A DNA stretch of 64,000 nt from contig NC_091047.1 in assembly GCF_963966145.1 (NCBI RefSeq), positions 31,620,001 through 31,684,000 on the forward strand, read 5' to 3'. This stretch comes from Tenebrio molitor (lineage: Eukaryota; Arthropoda; Insecta; Coleoptera; Tenebrionidae). Positions 21,841 through 33,500 of the stretch are shown here, piece after piece (position 1 is the first letter of the stretch; every line of letters begins with the position of its first letter). The notes below the pieces were generated by a model. The model was given only the letters and a program-made list of their open reading frames with translations. It had not been told where the DNA came from and made no database searches. A program made the translations under genes and the position numbers.

Positions 21841-21847
21841 TATAAAT
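21841..21847 (+). promoter_or_regulatory. TATA box of LTR2
   Basis: TATAAAT follows GGTGGAAGC. A start site near 21870 would define the U3/R border. The equivalent box in LTR1 is TATAAAG at 13267-13273 on the minus strand, at the same distance from its heat-shock element. Confidence 0.6.
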
Positions 21848-23774
21848 CGGGGGAACCAGAGACAGAACGGGGATTTTTCACGACCTTTTGCCGGGAGTGT
21901 TGTCAGTGCCTGGGGAGAGTCAAGGGGACAGTGATCGAGTGAATTTGCAGGGCCGACGAGACGACGTAGTGGAGTTCACGAGGGCCGTTGGAGACGATTC
22001 GTCTAAGTACCACCGCCCACATCGCCAAGCGGATCACGGACTTCACTACGGAAGGTTCCAGACCGAACGCTTTTGCGGATCAGGATCTCGTCGGGTCCTG
22101 TCAGTCCAGGTCGTCCCCGGACTCACCGGAAGGTGCCGGATCTACCCTCCAGCAAGTCAGGAGCAGTGGTGACACCCCATTTTCCACAGGCCGTGGCTTC
22201 CCAAAGTTTCGGTTGTATTTTGTCACTCCGTCGAACTAATTGAGCGTTTGTATTTAACTATAGTCAAATTTCCATTGTCACTCATTATTTCGACGGGTGA
22301 AAAGTTCTATCAAACTCATTTAATTTGTATATCGCGTTTAGGATTTATAATTTGTTCGACTGTTAAAGTTCCAGTTTTGTCATAAGGCGCGTGATTTCAA
22401 TAATTGTACCAACTTAAGAAAAAATTTTCTTATCAAGTCCGTCGGGTTTTTATATTCACGAACGATTATCAATCCGTGAGTGACCTCGCCAGGAATTGTG
22501 TATCACGCTCACCGAACATTTTTTTGCGCGTGGTTCTTCACCGGTCCGTACCGGAGAAAAACATCTTAACTTCAATTTTTTTTTTGGAGCGAAGGAAGAC
22601 TTGGAGGACCTCCCCGCTTATGCGGGCGGCGTAGCCGAATAGCGACGTTACGTAGGACCAGTCGGCCTTCCTCCTTCGCTAAAGAAGGGATTTTTTTTAC
22701 TGTTTCGCCGGTACTCGTTCGTTGAATATCTGGGACCCGGAGGACCCTCCGAGGAGTTAGGGTTATTCAATTTTGTACACGCCATAGGGCTAGTCAGGCT
22801 TCGATGTTTTCTTTTCCATTATATCATTATTTTCATTGTTTGACATCTGAATAAACGATTAGTTGGAAGATTGTGTATCATTTCCCGTACTCCGGGCTGT
22901 TCTCACCAATTTTTCAGCTTCAGTCGGCGTTTCTCGTGGTTCGCATTGTAAACCGAGTCGAAGCCACGACTTGTTCGTTATACCCCTGAACATTCCGGAT
23001 TTGTAACCGGTAACAGGGTTGCCCAGTTTCGGGAGCGTAATTTATAACGTAACAGTAGCTACCGTTTGAGGATCTTTTTATTAAACCTATCAAACCGTTT
23101 GTTGGAATTCTTTGAAATTTGAAACGGAGCATTTAAATTCTATAATTTGTAATTTTTTTGAGTTTAATACCTTCATTTGTTTTCGAGATACAAAGCTAAG
23201 TAACTTGAATTTTTTTAAATGGCAACAGGGGTTAATTTCATGACAAAGAGTGTTTTTTTTAATTCAACACTGTATCACATAATGACCGTTTCATTTTTTG
23301 TGTGTCATCAAAAGTGTCATCACTTCAGCACAGCTTCGTCTCCTATCACCATATCCAATCATCATTAGAACTTCTATCCGCTCGGTTTCACTTAAATAAG
23401 GCATTTTTATAATAAATAAAGAAGCAATAAATTAATTAATAATAGAAACTGTTTTTAAAGGTCTGTTTATTTATTTTTGAATTAAAATTAAAAAAAAATG
23501 TTTTGACCATTCTTATGTAAACTATTATTACATGTGATACATAGTTGAATTCAGAAAAAAAACCTCTTTTCAAAAATCATAAAATTAACCCCTTTTGCCA
23601 TTTAAAAAAATTCAAGTTAGCCTTGTATCTCGAAAACAAATGAAGGTATTAAACTGAAAAAATTGGAAAGAATAGAATTTAAATGCTCTTAACTCCTTAC
23701 CAAATTTCAAGGATTGCCGAGAAACCATTCTCGAGATATTTAACTGTTGCCATACTTTGTAGCGACCCTGTATA

Positions 23775-24090
23775 TTAAGTAGGCTATAATGCCCTAGGGC
23801 GTATAAATCATAATGCCCGCGTATTACGCCCGCTCAGACAAGTCGTCATAGATACGAGCCACCGCAAACTAGGAAATTTAGCAAAATCAAGTTCACAATT
23901 TATAAATTTTTTAAATGTTCACAAATTCAAATGCAGTGAAACATAAAACGTTGTATGCACCACGGGCATTACTCGATGTTTATGCTCTCGGGCACCTTAA
24001 AAACTCTCGGGCCTGGCGGCCCTCGACCTTTTAAACTGGTTGCCCTCGAACATAAACATCTTCATAATGCCCTTGATACATAAATAACTA
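23775..24090. repeat. Repeat with CTCGGGC/GCCCTCG blocks, copy 1
   Basis: TGTATGCACCACGGG followed by blocks such as CTCGGGCACC and CTCGGGCCTGGCGGCCCTCG. A related block is at 52978-53060, and looser CCTCGGTACACCTCGGGCTC at about 32160. ATAATGCCC motifs occur inverted at both ends. Unclassified. Confidence 0.5.
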
Positions 24091-24112
24091 TTTTTTTGGC
24101 GTTATCTTCAAT

Positions 24113-24815
24113 AGCTAACGATAGTCAACTTTTTTTTTTTTAATGGACACATGTAGTTTTTAGGCTTGGTCTGGTAAGGTTTTTTTTTTCTGGATCTAAT
24201 GATGTATTGAAAGTTATCATTTGGTTCATAGTTAACTGAAAAAAAATAATTAAACCTTTTTGTTGTGGTTCAGCTTATTATAAAATTTTTAAGAGTGCCG
24301 GGAAAAACAATCGGAATACAAAGTACGATAAATGTCATCTAAACGTCAGCTTAGAAGTTTTCATCTGCTTTTTTAAACTTTTTTTATTTAAGTATAAAAT
24401 AACATTGTCAGTCATGCAGGATAGCAGTCATTTGACTATTATTTTATGTTCAAGTGTAATAAAAATCGTAATTAGTCAAAAACAAAAAGTTAATAGAAAA
24501 AAATAATAATTATTATTATTATTTATGTTTTTCAAGAAAATAATAATAAAACTCTTCAAGATTGCACCTGAAAATTTTCAAACTCACACTTGACATTTGT
24601 TGCTATTTTTATTCCAATTGTTTTCCACGGCACACTTGAAAATTTCAAAATAAACTGAACCACAATTAAAAATTGTTTTATTTTTTTTCAGTCAGCTATG
24701 GACCAAACGATAACTTTTAATACATCGTTAGCTTCAGAAAAAAAAAACCTTATCAGACTGAGCCTAAAAAACTACATGTGTCCATTAAAAAAAAAAAGTT
24801 GACTATCGTAAGCTA
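24113..24815. mobile_element. Element with about 170-bp inverted arms
   Basis: TAACGATAGTCAACTTTTTT and TAATGGACACATGTAGTTTT on the left recur inverted at 24690-24815. The centre is non-coding with an ATT microsatellite (24500-24545). The target duplication is unclear. Confidence 0.6.
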
Positions 24816-24969
24816 CTGAAAAAAAATTATTTTATGGCTGCTTCGTAGCGCATGAAAAACCATATCTTCGGTTTTTTTGTTCATTGAAATCGGATAATAA
24901 ATAAAAAAGTTATGGGTTGAGGCGTTTTTTATCAAACAGCCTGTATACGTCAACTTATATTTTAATACT

Positions 24970-25001
24970 AATTTAAATAGCCAAATTTGGCTATTTAAAT
25001 T
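24970..25001. repeat. 32-bp perfect palindrome
   Basis: AATTTAAATAGCCAAA followed by its exact reverse complement, extended by imperfect TTAATA arms on both sides. It lies just inside the right end of Z copy 2. No target duplication is evident, unlike at 8852. Confidence 0.6.
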
Positions 25002-25167
25002 TAATATTAATTAAATTGTTTTTAAGGTGCGGTGCAACGTAAAATGAAATTTTAATCAATGTTAAAAATTAATAACCTTTTATAGTGTGGTGCAACTGGG
25101 CATCAGCTAGTTTGTTACGGCCGTAATAAGCGCAGCGCAGTTCAGATTTAGTAGGCCATGTGAAGGA

Positions 25168-25499
25168 ACGACATTGGCGGACTCTATCCACGATGAACCA
25201 ATTCTCGGAACGAAAACTGTAATCGGAAAAAAATCAAATTTGGCACGGAGCTAATCCATTAATTAATCTGAACCCGGTTTTCCTTATCCTGAGACGATTT
25301 CCACCAGTTTAAATTATCTTCTCAATATTTTTCATGTTTAAAACAATTGAATTTTTGACAGACGCCGCACAAACAAGTGTCATCCTTTAATTTAGTTTTT
25401 CTAGCAGAGCTAACGTTTTGAAGCTTTCTAAGAGTAAAAACCGCCCGATTGGGGTTTACTTACATGTGATTTGGTCTCTTGGGGCCCATTGGCTCAAAA
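25168..25499 (+). promoter_or_regulatory. 5' flank and likely promoter of the HMG20-like gene
   Basis: These 330 bp separate the P element (25160) from the start codon. No TATA box is obvious. The sequence before the ATG is open at 25479-25499 but without an upstream ATG in frame. The start site cannot be placed from sequence alone. Confidence 0.4.
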
Positions 25500-26520
25500 A
25501 TGGAAAATAATGAAAATCAAGAAGTAGCTAACCTAAGTAGCGACGGTGTCAAACAACCAGCCAAACCGAGCACTTCGAACGACGAGAAGGCCCCCGACAG
25601 TTCAGACAATACAACTCAACAGAAGCCGAAAGTGTCCAAGGCGAAGAAGCGCAAGAAACCAAAGGATAGCACAGCTCCGAGGCACCCACTCACAGGTGAG
25701 TTATAGATTAGTTGTGATTCGGTTCTAACTATTTTTTTAGGGTACGTCCGCTACTTGAACGATCGAAGGGAAGCTGTGAGGGCCGCTAATCCCAATTTGT
25801 CGTTTGCGGAAATCACAAAAATGCTGGCAAATGAATGGACTAATTTGCCAGTGGATAAAAAACAACAGTATCTGGATGCTGCAGAACAGGACAGGGAGAG
25901 ATACACTCGGGAATATAACGCCTATAAACAAACGGAAGCATATAAATTATTCACGCAACAGCAAAATGAGAAAAAATTAAAGGAGAGCAAAGAGGAGTTG
26001 AAGCAGACAGTAAGTATTGTTTTGGATAAATTTGGATTTGAGAGGAAATTTTCAGAATGTCGTTCAGGGTCAGCCTGTAGTCACCAAGGAAATCCCCGAC
26101 ATGGATTTTGGGAATTTCGACATACCAATATTTACGGAGGAGTTTCTCGACCACAATAAAATGAGGGATTCAGAGTTGAGGCAATTGCGGAAGTCTAACA
26201 CCGACTATGAACAACAAAATGCGATTTTGCAGAAACATATCGAGAATATGAAAGATGCCATTGCCAAATTAGAGACGGAAATACTCCAACAAGAGAAGAA
26301 TAACGCGTCGTTGCAGAAACATTTAGAACACTTACGATCAACGTTGACTAATGGATTTTCAGGAGTCAAATTGCCAGGAATTAAAGAAGTGGCGACGCAG
26401 CAAAATATTGACTCATATATGACCAACTTGCATTCAGTATTGCTCGAGAACAGCAGTCATGACGCTAATCTCTTGCAGACTGTTAGGAATATCGTCGGAA
26501 GGTTAGAGTTTAATGGATGA
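25500..26520 (+). CDS. HMG-box protein, HMG20A/HMG20B (BRAF35)-like
   Basis: Three coding exons (25500-25695, 25741-26009, 26056-26520) joined over introns of 45 and 46 nt with GT-AG ends give 309 residues, close to human HMG20B (317). Residues 1-58 are acidic/Ser-rich, then a Lys/Arg cluster (SKAKKRKKPK). Residues 60-132 form a single HMG box (TGYVRYLNDRREAVRAANP, EITKMLANEWTNLP). The middle has the family signature FDIPIFTEEFLDHNK, followed by a coiled coil of about 190-260. In vertebrates these nuclear proteins bind DNA and join the LSD1-CoREST/BHC co-repressor through the coiled coil; the same role here is inferred. The ATG at 25500 is the first in frame. Nothing in the gene is broken, although transposons crowd both sides. 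Confidence 0.92.
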
Positions 26521-26693
26521 CAAACAAGTCGGTCGCCCAAAAGGAAGAGAAAAGTTAAAAAGTTTACCTAATTTTCTGATGTATTTTTATATCCAGTTTA
26601 CTATAGTGGTTTATCATAACAGTTGATAGTTGTGCTGGTTACTGTGATTCCCTACCTTAGGTATTGCATACTTGTATTTCGTGTATTTAATTC

Positions 26694-26699
26694 AATAAA
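26694..26699 (+). terminator. Polyadenylation signal of the HMG20-like gene
   Basis: AATAAA lies 174 bp after the stop codon, the only canonical signal in the expected range. Confidence 0.65.
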
Positions 26700-26719
26700 A
26701 ATCCAAAAAGTGTTTTCAT

Positions 26720-27034
26720 TTTGATTACAAATTTTTACAAATGCCATTGTCTTCAGATGAAAGGTCGGAAGGTGTATTTTTTGTCTTTGAATAAAAAAAT
26801 CCAACCCACTCATTCCTCTTCATTATTAAAAAAAAAATGTAATTAATGTCATTACTAATACCTATTCAGGACAATGATTTTTAGGTCCAAAATCAATTGG
26901 TTTTGTAACTATTATTAAAATTAGTCATAAAGGAATTCTTGACAAAAAAATTCTGTTATACGTAGTAAAGATTTACGGAATAAGATCGTTTTTACGGACA
27001 AATTGATATTTTGAAGCAAAAACCTGATCTTTAC
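26720..27034. other. Intergenic stretch, nothing recognised
   Basis: AT-rich sequence after the HMG20-like gene, without a frame or paired repeats. Confidence 0.4.
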
Positions 27035-27723
27035 GCTTGTTTTACACGGTCAAAGAAATTGACAAATTAATTCATGAATAAATTGAAAATGTGAAAGTGT
27101 TTTACACGATCAAAGTTTTGCGCACAATAAACTAGGGACTTCTGCACCGCCTATGTGTTACCAACTTTATCCACTAAACTTGTCGGGGTGACAATGCTAC
27201 ATTTATTACCTCACCTTTCAATTTTCAATTTCAAAACAAATAAACACTATAATATAAACCATGACAATAATACGCCGGTTGCCGAAACGATACCCTCGAA
27301 TGTGACTTCACAGTCTTTACACTAAAGTTGGTATAGTTTTCCCATTTATAATTTGGTTTTATGGCAGTGCAGTTGTAATTATTAGGGGCTGGGGTTGCGG
27401 TTTTGGCAATAGACGTGAAGATATTGTAGCCTACTCAGACAACAGACAACAGTTACAGTTCCAGGATTTATGGCGGTAGTCACCTATTGTCGGGGTATTT
27501 AACTCCCTGACAACCGGGCTGGTAGTAAAACCAAATTATAAATGGGAAAACTATACAAATTTATAAACCGCAATGTAACTAGAATTCTCCAAAAAATTCA
27601 CCAAAAATTAGAGCTGGTTCTATTTTGACAATTTATTCACGACAATTTTGTGTATTACACAACAATAAATTCAAGGTCAAAAAATTCATCAATTTCTTTG
27701 ACTGTGTAAAACAAGCATTAGGT
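27035..27723. mobile_element. MITE with a nested MITE
   Basis: Left CGCTTGTTTTACACGGTCAA pairs with right TTTGACTGTGTAAAACAAGC, and AAAGAAATTGA is included in both arms. An inner MITE occupies 27332-27555. The target duplication is not resolved. Confidence 0.65.
27332..27555. mobile_element. Nested MITE
   Basis: TATAGTTTTCCCATTTATAA and its inverted form at the right (ending GGGAAAACTATA) flank 160 bp of non-coding sequence. TA-type duplication is likely. Confidence 0.75.
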
Positions 27724-27845
27724 AGGTATAAAAATATAGGGGATAAATTCAAGTGTATCCTACTTTTCATCGAAAACATACCATTTATCATAAAATGTGA
27801 TGAAATTAGCTGATTGAAAACGTGGAAGCAGTTAGAATACCTATA

Positions 27846-28415
27846 CAGGCTGTTTTCGAAGTTGAGGTGTTCCTTTTAACAGGTGATAGTATGCGTTGTT
27901 CTAAAGAGTTGTAGCCAAAGTCACCTTAGTAAAATGTGTACGGCAATGAAGATACAATAAGTTAATTTTTTTGAAACCGGTCCTGCTCAAATTTGCGCTG
28001 ATTTGTTAGAAATTAGAATTGACAAAAAAATCAAATGAGTATGGACGTTAATCAAAAATACTGTCACAGTTGTCATCTAATTAGTCGGAATGGCTTTATC
28101 ATTACGAAAATAATGAGCTCACAGATATGTTGCTAATGTATGGGCAATGTTATCACGTTATCAGAATGCAGCTGCGGCGTCCAGAGAGTACGCAGACGAT
28201 TTCCAGAAAAACACCATCCTGGGCCATGTCAGTTATTAATCTAGTACAACGGAGAAATAGACAGGACCGGACTCAAAATTTTAGAAAACAAAAATATACA
28301 ATCAATTATCTCCGTTAATACAAACATTTTACTAAGAAGATTTAGGCTAAAATTCTTAAGAATAATGTATAGTATCTCGTGTTACGAGGAACGCCTCAAC
28401 TTCGAAAACACCCTG
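27846..28415 (+). mobile_element. Mariner-like element K, deleted copy
   Basis: CAGGCTGTTTTCGAAGTTGA at the left and TCGAAAACACCCTG at the right lie between TA dinucleotides (27844-27845, 28416-28417). Inside is a decayed N-terminal helix-turn-helix of DUF4817-type transposases: ELTDMLLMYGQC, then in another frame QNAAAASREYADDF, then INLVQRR. No catalytic core. The right half recurs at 52196-52599. Confidence 0.75.
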
Positions 28416-28427
28416 TATAGGTACCTA

Positions 28428-28851
28428 TAGTCGTTTTCAATGACATCCGTGCTGTCAATATGGCAGTATGTTGGCATCACTTGCTGTTTCAGTTTAGTAA
28501 TTTTAATGTTCCTAATTTGGCGATTTAACTTGAAGCGGAAAATTGACAAATTCAAATTATTATGTCATTTTCGACAAAACAAAGAAAATATGTAATGTGA
28601 TTCGGATTCCAAGGATGACTTACCTAGTGTAGGTAACCATGTTTTATACCATGTTGAAGATTGATTTCTTGTTTGTTGTTGATGTTTCACGAAATATAAA
28701 TTTTCTTTTACAATAACCTAAAATTCTTGTTTGACATTTTTTTAACTAGAATTTGCTTATACTCTGAATACTGGTTATGAATTTGTGTGTACAATCTGCA
28801 CTAACATATAAAAAATGACACTGACGGCACGGATGTCGTTGAAAACGACTA
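28428..28851. mobile_element. MITE (family ending TAGTCGTTTTC)
   Basis: TAGTCGTTTTCAATGACATC at the left and the inverted GATGTCGTTGAAAACGACTA at the right. A right-end fragment of the family is at about 48365-48406. Non-coding, adjacent to element K. Confidence 0.75.
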
Positions 28852-29169
28852 TACCTTATGTGGCGCAATATTAGAAAAACACTAAAGTTATGTTTTTTAA
28901 ACGGAACCTACCTAGATTTTATTTTTGAATTCTATGCTAAATTATGAATCAAATTTATACAGGTCGTTTTTACTTATCTGCCATCGTTTTTGATCAGTGG
29001 CGATCTTTTTACCAGAATTTTGAATTGAAATTCGTAAGTACCTCCCAAATCGTTACACATAAATTAAAATGATTGACGCTGTTTCATTTCTGAATGTTTG
29101 CCGCATCTGCTGAGTGTTTACTGAACAACCTGCTCAGTCGCATATGCTTACTGCGATTTTTTAAACATA

Positions 29170-29628
29170 ACGAACTAAAAATGTCAAAAACTCATTTTTT
29201 TCAAATGGCACCCCGTTATTTATTATTGCACTGGTCGAAAGCTTTTTTGACAAGCTTTTGAACAATATAATGTTTGTATAGTCGAATCTGAAAATCTAGG
29301 GTGCTATCATAAAATCGCTAAATTTGGTGTAATTTTTCCGTTAAAAAGACAATACAAAAATCTAGTAGGCCTAATAAAAGATAATCAGTAATCACACAAT
29401 ATGGTCAGTGGTCGCTCCATAAAGATGAATCAACCAACAAAACAGTGTTTAACATTTAATTATTTTAGTGATTTTTAGTGATTTTAAGATAGCACCCTAG
29501 ATTTTCACATTCGACTAGACAAACCCTATACCGTTGGAAAGCTTGTCAAAAAGCTTTCGACCAGTGCAATAATAAATGCGGGGTGCCATTTGAAAAAAAA
29601 TAGTTTTTGACATTTTTAGTTTGTTATA
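29170..29628. mobile_element. Inverted-repeat element, nested
   Basis: AACTAAAAATGTCAAAAACT through TCGAAAGCTTTTTTGACAAG to TCTAGGGTGCTATC on the left is mirrored at 29478-29628. Arms are about 160 bp with a 140-bp loop. Confidence 0.65.
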
Positions 29629-30362
29629 CTGGGTGTATTATGAAAAATCGTTGGTGCTGTAACTTCGTTATTTTTCAAATTGCACTATTACCTTTTTTTG
29701 CTCAGTTTTGTAGAGATTTTCATTTTGAATATGAAAATGTAAACAACCATGCTCATGCATAGGAACAAAAAGAAAAAAATTAAAAATAATGTATTTTTTT
29801 TTTTAATCAAGCAGTCACATTAAACAGTAAATAATAGTGCATTCTAATTTTGTAAAGCGACTAGGAGAGCTATGGACATTCAAGACAATGTGTATTTGAC
29901 TCCGCCCGATAACAGAGATGATTAGCAGGAAGAATAATTGTAGCAGTATGTGAACAAATACCGCCAGACTTTTTATTAAACGCCGCAATGGGCGTCAGTG
30001 GAAGGTGGCGAATGTGCCTTGGAGAGAATGGAGGTAATTTGCAAAATTTGCTACAGTAAAGTTATGGTTATTTTATTTTTGTAAATTCAATTTTTTTTAA
30101 TTAAAAACAATTTTTTCATTTTTTATTTTAATGTTTATGTATTCAGAAGATAAACATCTATCAGATTAAAGATAAAAAAATATACAGTGCAACTTAAAAA
30201 AACAAAATTAGCTGCGGTCTGTCAAAAAATATAATGTCAAAAAAAATCATAGCATGTCGGGCTATAGTGTTTCTAAAACGATTTCGTTTGACGTATAATT
30301 TATTAAAATCGGATGAAAAATAAGGAAGTTATAGCACCAAAGATTTTTCATATTACACCCGG
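29629..30362. mobile_element. TA-flanked MITE, nested
   Basis: CTGGGTGTATTATGAAAAAT at the left pairs with ATTTTTCATATTACACCCGG at the right, between TA at 29627-29628 and 30363-30364. The body is non-coding. Confidence 0.7.
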
Positions 30363-30589
30363 TATTTAAAAAATCGCAGTAGGCATATGCGATTAAGTAC
30401 GTTATTGAGTAAACACTTAACAGATGCGGCAAACATTCAGGAATCAAACAGCGTCAATTATTTTAAATTATGTGCAACTATTTGGAAGGTACCGAATTTT
30501 CGAAGGGACCCCTGCAATTCGGAATTCTGGTAAAAAAAGCGCCACTGATCAAAAACGTCCGCGAAGGACGTCGTCATATCAACCGTTGT

Positions 30590-33500
30590 TTGTGAAAAAA
30601 AAATGTTTCAATGTTGTTTGTCAGATTTGTTCAGCGCTTAACTTTCCGTTGAAAATAAATGAATGAAATCAATAAAAAATCGCAATCAAGATATGCCCGA
30701 TGTCCGGAAGTGAGGTCATCCTTATTGCCTGCAAAATCGCACTTGTGTTAGTGTTAAAATTGTGAATCAGCATCTTCGATCTTGTCTACATTTGCTGCTG
30801 TTTGTCAGATTTGTTCAACACTTAACTTTCCGTTGAAAATAAACGACTGAAATCAATAAAAAATCGCGATCAAGATATTCCCGATGTCCGGATGGCCGCA
30901 GAGCAAGCTAATAGTGGAGTAAAATCGGACTGAAATTATGACTTTTAGTGATTCCAAGGTATAACTAAATGAGACCTATACTATCTTGTAGAGGACATTT
31001 AGGGGCATAAGGAATGGCCATCTACAACTTTTTTTAATAGGACCGAACTTTGAAAACGGCCTTTATACGTAGTTGAGGTGTAGTCCGAAAAACTACGTTT
31101 CTCGTAACATTTAACGCTGTGTTAATTCAACCATTGAAGCTATAATTATGATTTTCTGTTTATTTGTAGTAAAAAGTACAGCGCTTCCAATAGTGAATCG
31201 GAAATTTCGCAAATATCGATTGTTTTGAAAAAAATTATTAATAAATTTAGATTAATCAAAAATGCGCATCGTAAACTTCACTCTGCTGGGACCTATGTGA
31301 AATGTTGAAAATTTCGATACACATGCAGCGAGTCAAATGTAACTAAAATATTGTAAAAGTTTTTAAAAAAAGAATTAAGTCAGTAGCCCGTATACTTTTT
31401 GAGAAAATAATTTTTTTATTCGACAAGCGAACGCGCCGGGCGGCTCCTGGCAGGCAGATATAACCCGGCACGCGTATTTAGTCGTTTATCGATGTAGGAA
31501 TTGTAGCAGTCTAAAAACAATAATTGTAAAATTTTGAGTAGGTAAATTTATATGTATTTTTGCTAAAATTTACCTACTTTAAATGCTTTCTTCTTCGTCA
31601 TATTCATCCTCATATAAACAAGAAACATTGTTCTGACATTTTTTGCAAGAACAATCACTCCAGGATCTTAAGCCTTCCTTGATGCACATACATTTATTGT
31701 TTAATTTTTTTTTTATTTAAGAAAGATAGATAAGCAATACCATTACAAAAAAAAAGCAAAATATTATTTCTCGTCGATTCTCCTGTTCCTATAAAAAATG
31801 TTAGAAAAATGTCTTCAAAGTCAATCAATATCAAAAAATATTATTTTTCAACTACTAGTCTCAGAAGGCTTCATTATTGACCCCAGAAGTAGAGTTTCTC
31901 TCCCAAGGTTAATAATGATTTTCATTATTAACCTAGGTGAATAATAAACAGCCGTCACCTAGCAACGAAAGATTTTCGTTGATTTCATTGGTTAACGTAG
32001 ACGATTTTCATAGCAACCGTTGAAAAATGAGAACTCGGATCGTCGCATCGGACAAAACAATTTTAGTAATAATTATTATCCGAAAGGGTTTTAACGTATC
32101 TAGTAGTGGAAAAAATAGTATATAAACTACGGTGAAGAAGTCCCTTATAGCCTTCGCGCCTTAGAACCCTCGGTACACCTCGGGCTCTAATCTTGGCGCT
32201 CTGGTTATAATCAGGAACTTCTTCACCTTGGTGTATAATATACTATTTTATACTAGTTTGAATTGCAGTTTATTTCTCTCATTTTTTACTTCCTGTTCTT
32301 TTGCAAAATATGCTCATTTTAAGTATGTATGTCAAAAGATTTACCTATGGGTTTTTTGGTGCACATATGTACCTACTTGAAAATTAAATTTGCAAGTGTT
32401 ACCAGCGATGCATTTTTTAACGTTTTAAAATCGGTAAAAAAACAGCATACAATGTCCTTCTGAAAACATTTAAAGAGTTAGGGAAGTTAAACTCGATGAC
32501 TATGACCGAGGCGTTAAAATTTCTACTAAATTCGCACTGGCTTTTTTAAAAAATAAAACTAAGACCATTAACATATTAAACCAACTGAGGTATAAACTGA
32601 CTACAACCCCCAACAAGTCTGCTAAAATATTGCCACCAACAGATGATGCTTTTGGTCAACATGTCAATGTATCCCATACCTAATGACATTAGAAAACTGA
32701 TGAACATTTTTTGCACAGACCAATGATGCCAAAATAATAAACGTATGTGCATGAAGGAAGGCTTAAAATGCTGCAGATTGTTCTTGCAAAAAATGTCACA
32801 ACAATGTTTCTTGTTTAGGTATATGAGAATAAAGATGACGAAGAGAGCATTTAAAATAGGTAAATTTTAGCAAAAATACAAAAAATTTAGCTACCCAAAA
32901 TTTTACAATTATTGTCTTTAGACTGCTACACTCCCTACGAGTATATCGATAGACGGCTAAATACGCGTGCCGGGTTATATCTGCCTGCCAGGAGCCGCCC
33001 GGCGCGTTCGCTCGTCGAATAAAAAAAATATTTTCTCAAAAAGTATACGGGCTACTGACTTAATTCTTTTTTAAAAAACTTTTACAATACCTTAGCTACA
33101 TTGACTCGCTGCATGTGTATCGAAATTTTCAACATTTCACATAGGTCCCAGCAGAGTGAAGTTTACGATGCGCATTTTTGATTAATCTAAATTTATTAAT
33201 ATTTTTTTTCAAAACAATCGATATTTGCGAAATTTCCGATTCACTATTGGAAGCGCTGTACTTTTTACTACAAATATACAGAAAATCATAATTATAGCTT
33301 CAATGGTTGAATTAACACAGCGTTAAATGTTACGAGAAACGTAGTTTTTCAGACTACACCTCAACTACGTATAAAGGCCGTTTTCAAAGTTCGGTCCTAT
33401 TAAAAAAAGTTGTAGATGGCCATTCCTTATGCCCCAAAATGTCCTCTATAAGATAGTATAGGTCTCATTTAGTTATACCTTAGAATCACCTACCCTCAGA

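Larger units (their letters stand above)
21714..23054 (+). mobile_element. Solo LTR of a Ty3/gypsy-like retrotransposon (LTR2)
   Basis: TGTTACG...CGTAACA ends are flanked by 4-bp GTAG (21710-21713, 23055-23058). It is related to LTR1 by terminal sequence, the heat-shock element, the TATA spacing and short blocks such as GGAGGACCT, but clearly a different subfamily. Promoter elements face the plus strand. GC-rich frames inside (21888-22240) are not recognisable genes. No internal region remains. Confidence 0.85.
21408..23770. mobile_element. TA-flanked element with about 300-bp inverted arms, split by a solo LTR
   Basis: Left CAGGTCGCTACAAAGTATGG and right CCATACTTTGTAGCGACCCTG are flanked by TA. 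Arms run about 300 bp (21408-21713 and 23430-23770). A partial third copy of the arm follows the LTR (23090-23260). Non-coding. Confidence 0.7.
21240..24943. mobile_element. Tc1/mariner-type element with about 80-bp inverted ends and nested insertions
   Basis: Left CAGGCTGTTTGATGAAAAAC and right GTTTTTTATCAAACAGCCTG lie between TA dinucleotides (21238-21239, 24944-24945). The inner arms include GGGTTGAGG/CCTCAACCC and GATTTCAAT. The interior consists of further insertions: 21408-23770, which holds a solo LTR, and 24113-24815. No transposase is left. Confidence 0.7.
9291..25160. mobile_element. P-superfamily element (family Z, copy 2) expanded to 15.9 kb by nested insertions
   Basis: The left terminus CATGGCCTACTAAATCTGAA (9291) and its reverse complement ending GGCCATG at 25160 are inverted repeats of about 47 bp. 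They are flanked by identical 7-bp TGAAGGA (9284-9290, 25161-25167). The same termini bound the 7.3-kb element at 54209-61512. The interior is almost wholly other insertions: P-type W1, Y, X1, U and X2, two solo LTRs, a hAT element, mariner-like elements and MITEs. Own-transposase candidates are a THAP exon at 16922 and a P fragment at 19190-20536. The matched duplication indicates one original insertion event, 340 bp upstream of the HMG20-like start codon. Confidence 0.8.
28984..30556. mobile_element. Element with about 180-bp inverted arms and two nested elements
   Basis: Outer arms (28984-29165 and 30363-30556) pair from CGTTTTTGATCAGTGGCG inward to GCATATGC near the centre. Between them lie an inverted-repeat element (about 29170-29628) and a TA-flanked element (29629-30362). 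No protein-coding content. Confidence 0.65.

Noticed and set aside
21888..22240. GC-rich plus-strand frames inside LTR2
   Set aside because: Same reason as for LTR1: overlapping frames in GC-rich U3/R/U5 sequence.
24496..24545. ATT-rich tract as a possible origin or regulatory site
   Set aside because: Simple microsatellite inside an inverted-repeat element; nothing else supports a function.
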